Source: Brevibacterium picturae
GTDB taxonomy: Bacteria > Actinomycetota > Actinomycetes > Actinomycetales > Brevibacteriaceae
Direction of reading: 5' to 3'
Length of the DNA: 64,000 nucleotides
NCBI RefSeq assembly: GCF_900105045.1
Contig: NZ_LT629739.1
Span: 2,542,001 to 2,606,000 of the forward strand
Shown: piece after piece, positions 35,651 through 44,416 of the stretch
Layout: each line of letters starts with the position of its first letter
How positions within the stretch are numbered: position 1 is the first letter of the stretch
Position numbers and translations under genes: made by a program
Notes under the pieces: model-generated
The model's database searches: none
The model's input: the letters and a program-made list of their open reading frames with translations, nothing else
Told to the model about the DNA's origin: nothing

Positions 35651-35675
35651 GCGCAACCTACCACTGCAGATGTAT
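35651..35675 (+). repeat. Copy C (short) of the intergenic repeat
   Basis: CAACCTACCACTGCAGATGTA follows GCCGCG, closely matching copy A (GCCGCACAACCTACCGTTGC). Copies B and C are only about 100 bp apart. Confidence 0.5.
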
Positions 35676-35702
35676 GTCGCAGCGCTGGCTGGGCGTGACG
35701 CT

Positions 35703-35741
35703 CCCTCAGGCCGAGCTCAGGCCGAGCTGAGGCCGAGCTCA
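35703..35741 (-). repeat. Short tandem/inverted GAGCTC repeat at the end of the TDT gene
   Basis: AGGCCGAGCT occurs three times in tandem with about 11-bp period, and the GAGCTC cores are self-complementary. The cluster overlaps the 3' end of the transporter gene, where it may form a terminator-like structure. Confidence 0.5.
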
Positions 35742-36836
35742 GCCTTGAACGGTAGTTCCAGCATTTGCGTTCGTCGACCGCACGAACGACCACACCATTC
35801 CGCAGAAGACGATCGCCCAGACGGTCAGGGCGATCCAGTACCACTGAGAGCCGATCCACGAGATGCTTGGCACTTCGTCGACCTTTCCCACGGTCGTGCT
35901 CGCCACGGAGTACATTCCCAGCGGGAAGACCATGCTCCACAGCGCGGCCGAGTATCCCAGAGGAATGCGGTGACTGAAGTGGCGCCACAGTCCGGCCAGG
36001 ACGAGTGCGGGGATGAGCCAGGTCGAGATGGCCCACAGGATGGCCGAGGCGCCCGCGATGATGACGGTCGTCGCTGCGAAGATGGGTGACGTCCCGCCCT
36101 CGAGGATCTTCGATCCTGCGACCACTGTGATGGCCAGTGCGCCCATCATCACCCAGTACGGGGCATCGAGGTCTGCGGGGCCGATCCGGTGGAGCAGTGC
36201 CCTCATTCCCACGAAGACCGCGCAGGCGAGGTAGAGGCCGACGCCGACACTCCAGGCGATGACCGCGATGACTGCAAGCACGGAGCCGAGGCTGACTTCG
36301 GCGGCGGGGGTCGGAAGGTTCGCTTTCAGCCCGGATGCTGCGACGGCAACGGACTGAGCTGCGACCACACAGACGAACCAGGTGCCGTTGACCTGAGTGA
36401 GGATGGGCGAAGTCGACGAGCCGAGGACGGCGGAGAACGGAATGAGATAGCCCAGGATGAGCCAGGCTACGAGGCCGATGCTGAAGATCACGAGGGCGAA
36501 GCGGAAGTGCGACTGACCCTCCAGCGCGGTTGCCAGAACATTGGTCGCTGCGACGAAGGTGAAGAACCCGAAGGCCTTCGACGGGTTGTGCAGATCGGCA
36601 CGCAGTCCATCGTTGTGCGAACAGGCGCGCCAGATGACGAGCGTCAGGAAGAAGACGTAGAGGATCACGGCCAGCCAGAACAGAACGGTGGAGAGGACTG
36701 TCAGGCCCTTGAGGTGTGCACCGACGGACATGATGCCGGTGGCCATGACCGAAGCGAAGCATCCCGGGGTGACCGTGCCCGGGCTCAGCCCCCACCTCGT
36801 CTGCAGGTATGTCAGGCTCGTCTCTCCAGTGCTCAT
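35739..36836 (-). CDS. TDT-family (tellurite-resistance/dicarboxylate, SLAC1-like) transporter
   Basis: A 365-residue protein with ten hydrophobic helices. It opens with GTVTPGCFASVMATGIMSVG, the pattern of the C4-dicarboxylate/malic acid transporter (TDT) family, and has NPSKAFGFFTFVAATNVL after helix 2. Members export sulfite, malate or other small anions, or act as channels. ATG 36836 is preferred to the in-frame 36902 codon. It stands alone between the IclR gene and the ABC/YhgE pair; the substrate cannot be decided. Confidence 0.85.
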   Translation of the reverse strand: MSTGETSLTYLQTRWGLSPGTVTPGCFASVMATGIMSVGAHLKGLTVLSTVLFWLAVILYVFFLTLVIWRACSHNDGLRADLHNPSKAFGFFTFVAATNVLATALEGQSHFRFALVIFSIGLVAWLILGYLIPFSAVLGSSTSPILTQVNGTWFVCVVAAQSVAVAASGLKANLPTPAAEVSLGSVLAVIAVIAWSVGVGLYLACAVFVGMRALLHRIGPADLDAPYWVMMGALAITVVAGSKILEGGTSPIFAATTVIIAGASAILWAISTWLIPALVLAGLWRHFSHRIPLGYSAALWSMVFPLGMYSVASTTVGKVDEVPSISWIGSQWYWIALTVWAIVFCGMVWSFVRSTNANAGTTVQG

Positions 36837-36909
36837 TCTTCCATTATCGACATTTTGTGGGATTGGAGACATTCGGGGCGATTTCGAGACGATGTTCAGC
36901 ATCGAACAC

Positions 36910-36930
36910 TATAGTTACCTATGAGTAACT
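36910..36930 (+). promoter_or_regulatory. Promoter with TetR-like operator before the ABC-YhgE pair
   Basis: TATAGT (36910-36915) looks like a -10 box and overlaps the inverted repeat AGTTAC-N6-GTAACT (36913-36930). An ATG at 36921 right after it opens a possible 18-codon leader ORF (36921-36977). About 140 bp separate the site from the ATPase start. Confidence 0.45.
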
Positions 36931-37071
36931 TGACCGGCGTCAGACCGTACGACTTCGAAAGAGCCCATGTGGCGTAATGTGCTTGGCAGGCAAGCGTGCC
37001 AGAACCGCGTTTCCGGCGTCAGCGGCCAGCACAAACGGTCGACATAGTCGCACACACTGGGAGTAGTAGGA

Positions 37072-37914
37072 ATGCAGAGCAATTCACAGACGCTCACCGA
37101 CGAGACAGAACAAGCAGTGAGCCAAGTCAGCCTCCGCGATTGGGGATTGTCGGGAAAACAAGGAGAAGTGTTCTCCGGAATCGACCTGGACGTGCCACGC
37201 GGCTCGGTGGTCATCATCCAAGGCGCTGCCGGGTCCGGCAAGACAGCCCTGCTGCTCTCCATCGCCGGCCGCATGCGCGTGACCTCAGGCGAGGGACATG
37301 TGGGCGAGCATAACATCCGCGAGCAGGCCCGTCGCGTACGCGAACAGGTCAGCGTCGGCCACATTGCCGGTCTCACCGACCTCGAGAATGACTTCACCCT
37401 CGCTCAGCATATCGCCGAGCGACTGATCATGCTTCAGCCCTGGTACAAACCGTGGGTCTCGAAATCCTCCCTGCGCGAGGTCGTCGACGTCATCCGCGAG
37501 ACTTTCGAGTCCGCCTCCGAGGTGCTCGATCGCCTTCCCGAAGGGAAATTCTCGACCTCGGACGCCACACACGCAGACTTCCTCATCGATGACGAGGGGA
37601 AGACCTTCGTCTCAGAACTCAGCGAGCTGCAGAAGTTCCTCCTCGAACTCGGTCTGGCGAGCCTCGCGCAGGCACCGGTCCTCGTCCTCGACAACATCGA
37701 CTATCTGCGCGAACGCGAAGATCGGGCTCGGGCGTGGGCGGCAATACTGATCTACCAGGAGCTGCGCAGGAACCGCGACCCCGAGAATCCACTCACGGTC
37801 ATCGCCTCTTGTGAGGACTCCTCCGACGTCGACCTCGTCCTCGACGAGCTGCGCGCGGAGGTCTCACCCACCGCGGTAGACAAACTGTCACTCACCCCGC
37901 ATCCCCGACACTGA
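37072..37914 (+). CDS. ABC-type ATP-binding protein, degenerate catalytic motifs
   Basis: A 280-residue ATPase-like protein paired with a YhgE/Pip protein 92 bp downstream. Walker A QGAAGSGKTALLL (about 50-62) is intact. The signature region reads ELSELQKFLLEL instead of LSGGQ, and Walker B is VLVLDNIDYL (about 203), where Asn stands in place of the catalytic Glu. A central region (about 120-185) is charged and unlike ordinary ABC proteins. It may bind ATP without rapid hydrolysis. The partner's family suggests work at the membrane, but no function is known. Confidence 0.75.
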   Translation: MQSNSQTLTDETEQAVSQVSLRDWGLSGKQGEVFSGIDLDVPRGSVVIIQGAAGSGKTALLLSIAGRMRVTSGEGHVGEHNIREQARRVREQVSVGHIAGLTDLENDFTLAQHIAERLIMLQPWYKPWVSKSSLREVVDVIRETFESASEVLDRLPEGKFSTSDATHADFLIDDEGKTFVSELSELQKFLLELGLASLAQAPVLVLDNIDYLREREDRARAWAAILIYQELRRNRDPENPLTVIASCEDSSDVDLVLDELRAEVSPTAVDKLSLTPHPRH

Positions 37915-38006
37915 GCCGACCACCTCAACCGCCGAGGCGGGCGAGACCAGCCGTCCCCCGCCTCCACCAGCTTCCGAATTCTTCGACGACAATAAGGTGT
38001 TTTTCG

Positions 38007-40184
38007 ATGTTCTCTCTGCCTTGGCTCGAACTCAGCCGTTTCAAACGGCACACGATCACTCGCCTGGCGATCATCGTCGTTGCCATCATCCCCGCGATCT
38101 ACGGCGGTCTGTATCTGGCATCGAACTGGGCTCCGACGGATAACCTCGACAAGCTTCAGGCTGCTGTGGTCAACACGGATGAAGGCGCCGAGCGCCCGAA
38201 CTCGGACGGTGAGAAGCTCCACGCCGGAGATGAGCTCGTCGATCAGATCACCCCGGCGGGTGAAGGAGGGTTCGACTGGCAGGAGACATCGCTGAAGGAG
38301 GCCAATGACGGTCTGGCCGAAGGCAAGTACTTCGCGGTCCTCGAGATCCCGTCGAACTTCTCCCAGCGACTCGTCTCGACCGGGGGAGACGACCCGGAGC
38401 AGGCCGGGCTGAACCTGCGCACCGACGACGCCCACAATTTCATCGTGGGGCAGATGGCCGGAACCATCCTCAACGAGATCAAATCGGGGCTGAACGAGAC
38501 CACCACCGCCGAGTACGTCTCCGAGGTTTACCTCGGCTTCAACGATATCCACTCCTCGACGGAGAAGGCCGTCGACGGAGCCTCCCAGCTCAACGACGGT
38601 GCGGTCGACCTGCACGACGGCACGGGTGAGCTCTCCGACGGTGCACACACCCTGGACAAGGGGGTCGGGACGCTGAAGACCGGCATCGGCGACCTCGATG
38701 ACGGTGCGGGCAAGCTCGTCAAGGGCAGCGGAGACCTCAAAACCGGTGCTGACACGCTGGCCAAGGGCACCACCGAGGCCAAGGACGGTGCGAAGAAGCT
38801 CTCGACCGGTGCGGGCCAGGTCGCCGATGGAACCTCGCAGCTGCGTGACACTGCAGACGAGGCTACGGAGAAGGCCGAAGACCTGCGCGACCGGGCCGAC
38901 GACCTCGTCAACGGGGCGCGACCCAAGCTCGATCGGGCCGAAGACGACATCGACTCGGCACGGAAGACGGTCAACGGCGATATGGACAAGCGGGTCGCGC
39001 AGCTGCGCGAGGATTATCCCGACGATCCGAATGTGGCGAAGCTCGCCGACGACATGGACAAGCTCGGCGGGGATCTCGACAAAGCCCATGGACGGGCTTC
39101 GAAGGCAGCCGACGAAGCCAAGGACCTCGAAGATCCGGTCAAGAATGCCGTCGATGACGTCATGGACAAGATCAAGGAGGCCGACAAGAAGATCGGCAAG
39201 CTCGATGACGGTGCGCAGAAGGTGGCCACCGGTGCCGACGACCTACATTCGGGGCTCATCAAGCTCGACAAAGGTGCCGGAGACCTCGCCGACGGTGCCG
39301 GTGACCTCAATGACGGTGCCATCAAGCTCAAGGACGGAACCGAGCAGGCCAAGACCGGCGTCACCGATCTCAAGGACGGATCCTCGCAGCTTGCCGATGG
39401 CTCAGATGAGCTCGACAAGGGCGCGAAGAAGCTCGTCGACGGTTCGGGAGAACTCGCCGACAAACTCGCCGAGGGCCTCAAGCAGATTCCGACCTATGAC
39501 AAGTCCGACCGTGAGAACCGATCGGACGTCGTCGCGATGCCCGTCGACGCCGAGAAGGTCAAGGACAACGCCGTGGACGCCTACGGTGAGGGTCTCGCCG
39601 CCTTCTTCGTCGCCCTGGCACTGTGGATCGGCGGAATGATCACCTACATGGTCATCAATGCGATCCCGTATCGCGCACTGATGTCATCGGCGAAGACCAC
39701 CCGCATCGCCTGGGCCGGCTACGTGCCCGGCATCCTGTTCGGGGTGGCCCAGGTAGGGGTGCTCTACGGAGTACTCACCTTCGCCCTCGATTTCTCCGCC
39801 GGATCCTGGATATGGACTCTGCTGTTCTCGATCCTCGTGGCGGCCAGTTTCCACGCGGTCCATCAACTCTGCGTCGCGGCTCTGGGAGGTGTCGGCAGAT
39901 TGGTCGCCCTCGTTCTGCTCATGGTCCAGATCGCCTCGGCGGGCGGCACCTATCCGGTGGAGACGGCGCCTAGCATATTCCAGATCATCTCGCCGTTCCT
40001 GCCGATGACGCACGCGGTCAATGGCCTGCGGACCCTGATCGCCGGTGGGGACATGTTCATCGCCGCGCAGTCAGCAGTCATCCTGTTGCTCATGACCGCG
40101 ATCGCTCTGGTGGCAACCGTGTTCGTCTGCGGCCGGAAGCGGATGGTCACGCTGACACAGCTGCACCCGAGCCTGACGCTGTAG
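38007..40184 (+). CDS. YhgE/Pip family membrane protein with repeated Asp-Gly coiled region
   Basis: A 725-residue protein: one N-terminal membrane helix (IIVVAIIPAIYGGLYLASNW, about 20-39), a long extracytoplasmic region and about five C-terminal helices (about 525-710). The middle (about 190-500) is a chain of repeats of the type L-x-D-G-A-x-x-L, broken by a Lys/Asp/Glu-rich helical section. This is the YhgE/Pip (phage infection protein) architecture, related to ABC-2 and EsaA-like secretion proteins. It follows the ABC-type ATPase and likely works with it in export or envelope maintenance. Confidence 0.87.
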   Translation: MFSLPWLELSRFKRHTITRLAIIVVAIIPAIYGGLYLASNWAPTDNLDKLQAAVVNTDEGAERPNSDGEKLHAGDELVDQITPAGEGGFDWQETSLKEANDGLAEGKYFAVLEIPSNFSQRLVSTGGDDPEQAGLNLRTDDAHNFIVGQMAGTILNEIKSGLNETTTAEYVSEVYLGFNDIHSSTEKAVDGASQLNDGAVDLHDGTGELSDGAHTLDKGVGTLKTGIGDLDDGAGKLVKGSGDLKTGADTLAKGTTEAKDGAKKLSTGAGQVADGTSQLRDTADEATEKAEDLRDRADDLVNGARPKLDRAEDDIDSARKTVNGDMDKRVAQLREDYPDDPNVAKLADDMDKLGGDLDKAHGRASKAADEAKDLEDPVKNAVDDVMDKIKEADKKIGKLDDGAQKVATGADDLHSGLIKLDKGAGDLADGAGDLNDGAIKLKDGTEQAKTGVTDLKDGSSQLADGSDELDKGAKKLVDGSGELADKLAEGLKQIPTYDKSDRENRSDVVAMPVDAEKVKDNAVDAYGEGLAAFFVALALWIGGMITYMVINAIPYRALMSSAKTTRIAWAGYVPGILFGVAQVGVLYGVLTFALDFSAGSWIWTLLFSILVAASFHAVHQLCVAALGGVGRLVALVLLMVQIASAGGTYPVETAPSIFQIISPFLPMTHAVNGLRTLIAGGDMFIAAQSAVILLLMTAIALVATVFVCGRKRMVTLTQLHPSLTL

Positions 40185-40206
40185 GTCTCAGCCCTCGCCG
40201 AGGCCC

Positions 40207-40929
40207 TCAATCCTTGTCGAAATACCGCAGGTACCTCCAGGGGTCGTGGAGGAAGCGCCGCCGGTGGTCGACCATGTCGAGCCGATCCCACGCGGACTCG
40301 CGCAGCCCCCACTCGCCGACCTCGACGAGTTTGGCTCCCTCAGCCCGAGCGAGGACCGGGGAGTGCGTAGCCATAATGGTCTGCAGCCCCGCACGGTCTC
40401 GCTCCCGGATGAGCTGCAGAAGTGTCAGCGAGGCGGTGAAGGACAGCGCACTCTCCGGTTCGTCGAGGACCCACAGCCCCAAGTCCATGAACTGTCCCGA
40501 CAGCATCTCGATGAGCATCTCGCCGTGCGACTGCTGCGAATAGTGGTGGCTGCGAAGGGCACCGATCCGAATCAGATAGGCCATGTTCTCGTGCATGGTC
40601 TCGGCACGGAGGAAGAAGGCACCACGTTTGGAAGCCGCACCGCGTACGATCTGCAGGTGCTCGCTCAATTCGGGAACCGCCTCGGCGTGCTCACGCACTT
40701 CCCAACCCGTACCTCCCCCGTGCGGAAGGTCGATGGCAGTGGCCAGGGCTTCGATGAGCGTCGATTTGCCGGAGCCGTTCTCGCCGACGAGGACGGTGGT
40801 GCGCTCGATTTCGAAGCCGGAGAGTAGGTCACCGACGGCAGGAATGTTGCGCAGCCAGGGGCTGAGCTCTGGTGGGGAGCGGGCATGTTTGGTCACCGAT
40901 CGCAGCGGCAGACCTATCCGGGAGTCCAT
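40207..40929 (-). CDS. AAA-type ATPase (ABC/SMC-like, AAA_21)
   Basis: A 240-residue soluble ATPase with Walker A VGENGSGKSTLIEALA (about 40-55), a signature-like QSHGEMLIEML (about 142), Walker B LGLWVLDEPESALS (about 162) and IMATHSPVLARAEGA with the switch His. The compact form with short insertion is the predicted ATPase type often seen as stand-alone housekeeping or overcoming-lysogeny-like ATPases. It starts at ATG 40929 and shares an intergenic region with the kinase gene in the opposite direction. The role is unknown. Confidence 0.85.
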   Translation of the reverse strand: MDSRIGLPLRSVTKHARSPPELSPWLRNIPAVGDLLSGFEIERTTVLVGENGSGKSTLIEALATAIDLPHGGGTGWEVREHAEAVPELSEHLQIVRGAASKRGAFFLRAETMHENMAYLIRIGALRSHHYSQQSHGEMLIEMLSGQFMDLGLWVLDEPESALSFTASLTLLQLIRERDRAGLQTIMATHSPVLARAEGAKLVEVGEWGLRESAWDRLDMVDHRRRFLHDPWRYLRYFDKD

Positions 40930-41047
40930 ACCCAAGAATGTAAACGACGGCAATGACACGACAGGGGCGCCCCACCCGGTCGTGGACAGCGAAGGTGAAA
41001 GAGACCAGCAGGTCAGTGTTGACGTGACCAGGCAGTCGGCTCGCAAA

Positions 41048-41053
41048 TATGCT
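41048..41053 (+). promoter_or_regulatory. -10 box for a leaderless transcript of the kinase gene
   Basis: TATGCT is followed by 6 nt and the ATG at 41060. No ribosome-binding site is visible, which supports leaderless translation. Confidence 0.5.
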
Positions 41054-41059
41054 GACCAC

Positions 41060-41977
41060 ATGGACGAGCGAGCAATCGCGTTGCTGCATAGACATGGGTG
41101 GAATCCCGGCGACGTTCTCGGAGCAGGCATGGAAGGCACAGTTGTTGATCTGTCTGCCGACGAAGTTGCCAAGGTCTGGCACGAACGGCGCCGGTCAGAC
41201 CTCGAGCCATTGCTGCGATTCGGGTCGGCATTGGAGTCGTCGCCGATTCCCTTCCTCTGTTCACGTACGATCGAAATTCTGGAAGACGACGGTTTCGCTG
41301 TCACCATCGAACAGAAGGTGACCGGGCGGCCGCTGCGACCCGATGCACTGCCGAATGCGCCCCGGGCCACCGACGAAGAAGCGCGCCTGATGGGCGACGC
41401 GCTGGACGGGCTGTCACAAGCGCGCGCATCGGACCTGAGCGTTCTGCCGATCCTCCCCTCAGAGAAGCCGTTCTCCCGCCAAAGCAGTTTCGGCTCGTCA
41501 TTGGCTGAACTCGCTGAGCGGCGGTTCGCAGCGCGACCGAAACTGCTGCGTCAGGAGATCGACGATATCGACGGACTGCTCGCCTCACTTCTGCGCAGAT
41601 TGCGAGACCTCCCCGAGCCTGAGCCGGCATGTTTGATCCACGGTGATCTGATCCCCGCCAACGTGCTGATAGACGATGCTGAAGTCGCAGGGGTGGTGGA
41701 TTTCGGATTCCTGACGACTGTCGGCGACCCGCAGTTCGAGGCAGCGATCGCCGCGAGCAGCTTCGACATGTACGGGCCGAACGCTCGTCAATCCGAAACA
41801 GCTCTCTCCGCTGCGTTCAGCGCCCGATTCGGCCACGACCTCACCGCTTATGGTCTCTATCGCGCAGCCTACGCAGTGATCACCCACTCCTACTTCGCCA
41901 CGGACGTCCAAGACGGTCACTTCCGGTGGTGTGCACAGATGCTCAAGCGCGACGATGTCAGGGACGCGATCGTCTAG
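41060..41977 (+). CDS. Aminoglycoside-phosphotransferase-fold kinase
   Basis: A 305-residue kinase. The N-lobe has a glycine loop GAGMEGTVVDL and Lys in VAKVWHERR (about residue 39); the C-lobe has the Brenner motif HGDLIPANVLID (about 193-204) and metal-binding VVDFGFL (about 213). Such enzymes phosphorylate small molecules, including antibiotics, sugars or amino alcohols; most chromosomal ones have other substrates than drugs. The start with a TATGCT box 6 nt upstream suggests a leaderless gene. Substrate unknown. Confidence 0.87.
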   Translation: MDERAIALLHRHGWNPGDVLGAGMEGTVVDLSADEVAKVWHERRRSDLEPLLRFGSALESSPIPFLCSRTIEILEDDGFAVTIEQKVTGRPLRPDALPNAPRATDEEARLMGDALDGLSQARASDLSVLPILPSEKPFSRQSSFGSSLAELAERRFAARPKLLRQEIDDIDGLLASLLRRLRDLPEPEPACLIHGDLIPANVLIDDAEVAGVVDFGFLTTVGDPQFEAAIAASSFDMYGPNARQSETALSAAFSARFGHDLTAYGLYRAAYAVITHSYFATDVQDGHFRWCAQMLKRDDVRDAIV

Positions 41978-42022
41978 CTCGCCACGGCAGCCGCGACTCG
42001 TCAAACGTGAGCCGGCGCGTCC

Positions 42023-42622
42023 TCAACCGAACGCAAGCCTGGCGGCCAGGAACACCAACACGATCGCGATGAGGATGTCGAGCACCTGCCACACCCGCGG
42101 CCGAGCCAGATATCGCGAAAGTCCGCGGGCACCGTAGCCGATGCCCAGGAACCAGATGATCGACCCGAACATCGCCCCGATCGTGAATGGCACAACACCA
42201 CCGGGGCCCTGCTGATTCGCCAGATTGCCGAGCATGACCACGGTGTCGAGGTAGACACCGGGATTGAGGAAAGTCAGTGCCAGCGTGGTCATGATGACCG
42301 ACTTCAGGCTGCGCTGGTGAGTATCGGCTTGGAGCCCCGTCGCCTCGCGCGCCGAGCGCAGGCTGCCCCACGCGTACCAGAGCAGATAGGCCACACCCAG
42401 CCACCGCAGAATCTCCAACGCCCACGGTGCCAGGGCCACGATCGCGCCGATGCCCACCGCGCCCGATCCGATGAGCAGCACATCGGCAATGATGCAGATG
42501 GCGACGACCACGCCGAGGTGTTCGCGTCGAATTCCTTGCCGCAGGACAAGGGCGTTCTGTGGTCCGACGGCGATGATGAGCGACCAACCGGCAAGAGTTC
42601 CGCTGATGAGATGAGTGAGCAC
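42023..42622 (-). CDS. lysE: LysE/ArgO family amino-acid exporter
   Basis: A 199-residue membrane protein with six helices. GWSLIIAVGPQNALVLRQGI at the N-terminus and LNPGVYLDTVVMLG in the middle are the LysE/ArgO hallmarks for export of basic amino acids. The GTG at 42622 is preferred over an ATG at 42664 because it aligns with the usual N-terminus of the family. It is divergent from a LysG/ArgP-like regulator, the canonical arrangement, so export of lysine and arginine upon overload is likely. Confidence 0.9.
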   Translation of the reverse strand: MLTHLISGTLAGWSLIIAVGPQNALVLRQGIRREHLGVVVAICIIADVLLIGSGAVGIGAIVALAPWALEILRWLGVAYLLWYAWGSLRSAREATGLQADTHQRSLKSVIMTTLALTFLNPGVYLDTVVMLGNLANQQGPGGVVPFTIGAMFGSIIWFLGIGYGARGLSRYLARPRVWQVLDILIAIVLVFLAARLAFG

Positions 42623-42691
42623 CTGAAAAGAGTATGACTCGAACGGAGATAAGAAAAACAACACAATCTACATCTGATGCAGAATGGCTTC

Positions 42692-43621
42692 ATGAACATT
42701 GATCATGTCAAAGCCTTGGCCGCTGTCGTCGACGAGGGCACGGTGGAGGGTGGGGCCTTCGTCCTCGGCGTCACCCCATCGGCGACGAGCCAGCGCATCC
42801 GCACCCTCGAGTCCCGCCTCGGGCAGGTGCTCATCCGTCGCACCAATCCCATCACCGTCACCGAGGCGGGCGAGGCAGTGCTCAGATATGCGCGGGAGAT
42901 CGAGCTCCTCGAGTCCGAAACCCTGGACCGTCTGCACGGCATCGACATCGACGCGCCCGACGGTATCGGTGCAGACAGTTCCACGGGCGTGCGCAGACGC
43001 GAGCCGACGGTGCTGCGAATCGGAGTCAACGCCGATTCCCTGTCGACGTGGTTCCGTCCGATCTTCGCCGAGGTGGCCGAATGGGATGATGCCGTCATCC
43101 GGATCGAGGTCGCTGACCAGGACAAGGCCCTGCCCCTGCTGACGTCGGGGGAGGTGCTGGGCACCATCACCTCGGCGGAGACCGGCGGCTACGGAACCCA
43201 GGTGCAGAAGCTCGGGTCGATGCGCTACGTCGCCGTCGCCACGAAGGGCCTGCTGAGTAAGTACGGCACGGACGTTGGTGTCGGATCGGTCGCCGAGGTG
43301 GACCTTGGGTCCCTGCCCATGGTGAACTTCGGCAAGGACGATGACCTGCAGTTCACCTACCTTCGCCGAGTCGGAACCCAGACGATTCCGCCGGTGTCGG
43401 TGGTGCCCAGCTCCTGGGAGTTCGCGGCCGCGGTCGAGGCAGGTGTCGGATGGGGGCTGATCCCCATCGCGCAACTAGGGGGCCTCAGCAAGGACCTCGT
43501 GCCGCTCTCGTCTGAGCCGAACATCGATGTCCCGCTCTATTGGCACCATTGGAACCTCGCCTCGGAGAAACTCGGCCGCCTCACCGAGGCTCTCCACCGC
43601 GCCGCTGCTCGGATGAGGTGA
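42692..43621 (+). CDS. lysG: LysG/ArgP-type LysR-family regulator
   Basis: A 309-residue LysR-type regulator. The HTH (GAFVLGVTPSATSQRIRTLE, about 22-41) is followed by LGQVLIRRTNPITVTEAGE, closely matching ArgP/LysG. The effector domain ends with LYWHHWNLASEKLGRLTEAL, again as in that subfamily. ATG 42692 (MNIDHVKALAAVVDEG) is chosen by the usual N-terminus. It should activate the divergent lysE gene in response to basic amino acids. Confidence 0.92.
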   Translation: MNIDHVKALAAVVDEGTVEGGAFVLGVTPSATSQRIRTLESRLGQVLIRRTNPITVTEAGEAVLRYAREIELLESETLDRLHGIDIDAPDGIGADSSTGVRRREPTVLRIGVNADSLSTWFRPIFAEVAEWDDAVIRIEVADQDKALPLLTSGEVLGTITSAETGGYGTQVQKLGSMRYVAVATKGLLSKYGTDVGVGSVAEVDLGSLPMVNFGKDDDLQFTYLRRVGTQTIPPVSVVPSSWEFAAAVEAGVGWGLIPIAQLGGLSKDLVPLSSEPNIDVPLYWHHWNLASEKLGRLTEALHRAAARMR

Positions 43622-43633
43622 TCAGCGTGCCAA

Positions 43634-44233
43634 TCACTTCTGATCGGGTGCTGGCTCGAGCACCTTCGCGATCAGCCACCTGAGCTGGTCGAGGGCAGCA
43701 TCGACAGTCACCCGCTCTGGAGTGACGATCGAGTGCAGCGCCAGCCCGTCGAGCATCGTGAACAGGGCTATGGAAGACGGGGCCGCCTCGGCGGGGTCGA
43801 TATGGCCTTCGTCGGCGAGGATTCCGAGCCAGCGATGCAGACACGCGTAGGTGAAGTCGTGCCCGTACTCGAGGAGTCGGCGGGACACCTCGCGTCGATC
43901 GGGCCCGAGGGCGCTCAGGTGCATCGTGAACCACAGCTCGAGCTGCATATCGCGGTGTTCGTGCGTGGGGAGGAACTGCGCGCAGCATTCGAAGAGACGC
44001 TCGGCCGGGTCCAGGCTGGAATCAGCGATCGAGAAGTCCTTGACCGCGACGTCCATGGAACCGCGAGCGATCGCTTCGTGCAGGTCTGACTGGGTGGGGA
44101 AGTAGTGGCGCAGCGTCGACGCGCCGATTCCGGCCTCCTTGGCGACCGCCCGTACGCTGAGGCTGGCCTGTCCGGGCGGGGACGCTTCGGCCAGGCGGAT
44201 CGCCGCAGAGATGATGTCATCGCGTCGGGACAT
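43634..44233 (-). CDS. TetR-family transcriptional regulator
   Basis: A 199-residue regulator with an N-terminal HTH (LSVRAVAKEAGIGASTLRHY, about 25-44) and a helical C-terminal ligand domain of the TetR_C type. A palindrome and a 13-bp tandem repeat lie in the 183-bp gap between it and the divergent small multidrug-export gene, so it is likely to control both. It ends 12 bp from the convergent lysG gene. Confidence 0.9.
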   Translation of the reverse strand: MSRRDDIISAAIRLAEASPPGQASLSVRAVAKEAGIGASTLRHYFPTQSDLHEAIARGSMDVAVKDFSIADSSLDPAERLFECCAQFLPTHEHRDMQLELWFTMHLSALGPDRREVSRRLLEYGHDFTYACLHRWLGILADEGHIDPAEAAPSSIALFTMLDGLALHSIVTPERVTVDAALDQLRWLIAKVLEPAPDQK

Positions 44234-44277
44234 TCGTGCTCCTCTCGGTCTCGCGCCTCATTGCCCTGTTCATGTAT

Positions 44278-44295
44278 AGTACAACGTACTAGTAC
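44278..44295. promoter_or_regulatory. Candidate TetR operator
   Basis: AGTAC-AAC-GTACT (44278-44290) overlaps the perfect palindrome GTACTAGTAC (44286-44295). It lies 44 bp upstream of the tetR start and before the divergent export gene; TATAGT at 44275-44280 may be a -10 box. Confidence 0.6.
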
Positions 44296-44305
44296 ACTGT
44301 GCTAA

Positions 44306-44380
44306 GAGCTCTTCACACGAGCTCTTCACACGAGCTCTTCACACGAGCTTTTCACGCGAGCGTTGCACACGAGCGCTTGG
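44306..44380 (+). repeat. 13-bp tandem repeat, about 5.7 units
   Basis: GAGCTCTTCACAC is repeated three times exactly (44306-44344), then twice with changes (GAGCTTTTCACGC, GAGCGTTGCACAC) and once partially. It fills the leader region between the TetR operator and the export-protein start. Confidence 0.85.
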
Positions 44381-44416
44381 ACCGTGACTCCACCCCGATG
44401 AGAATGGAGCCCCCAA

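Noticed and set aside
41060..41977. Calling the kinase an aminoglycoside resistance gene
   Set aside because: Only the general kinase motifs are visible; most chromosomal members act on other substrates and no resistance context exists.
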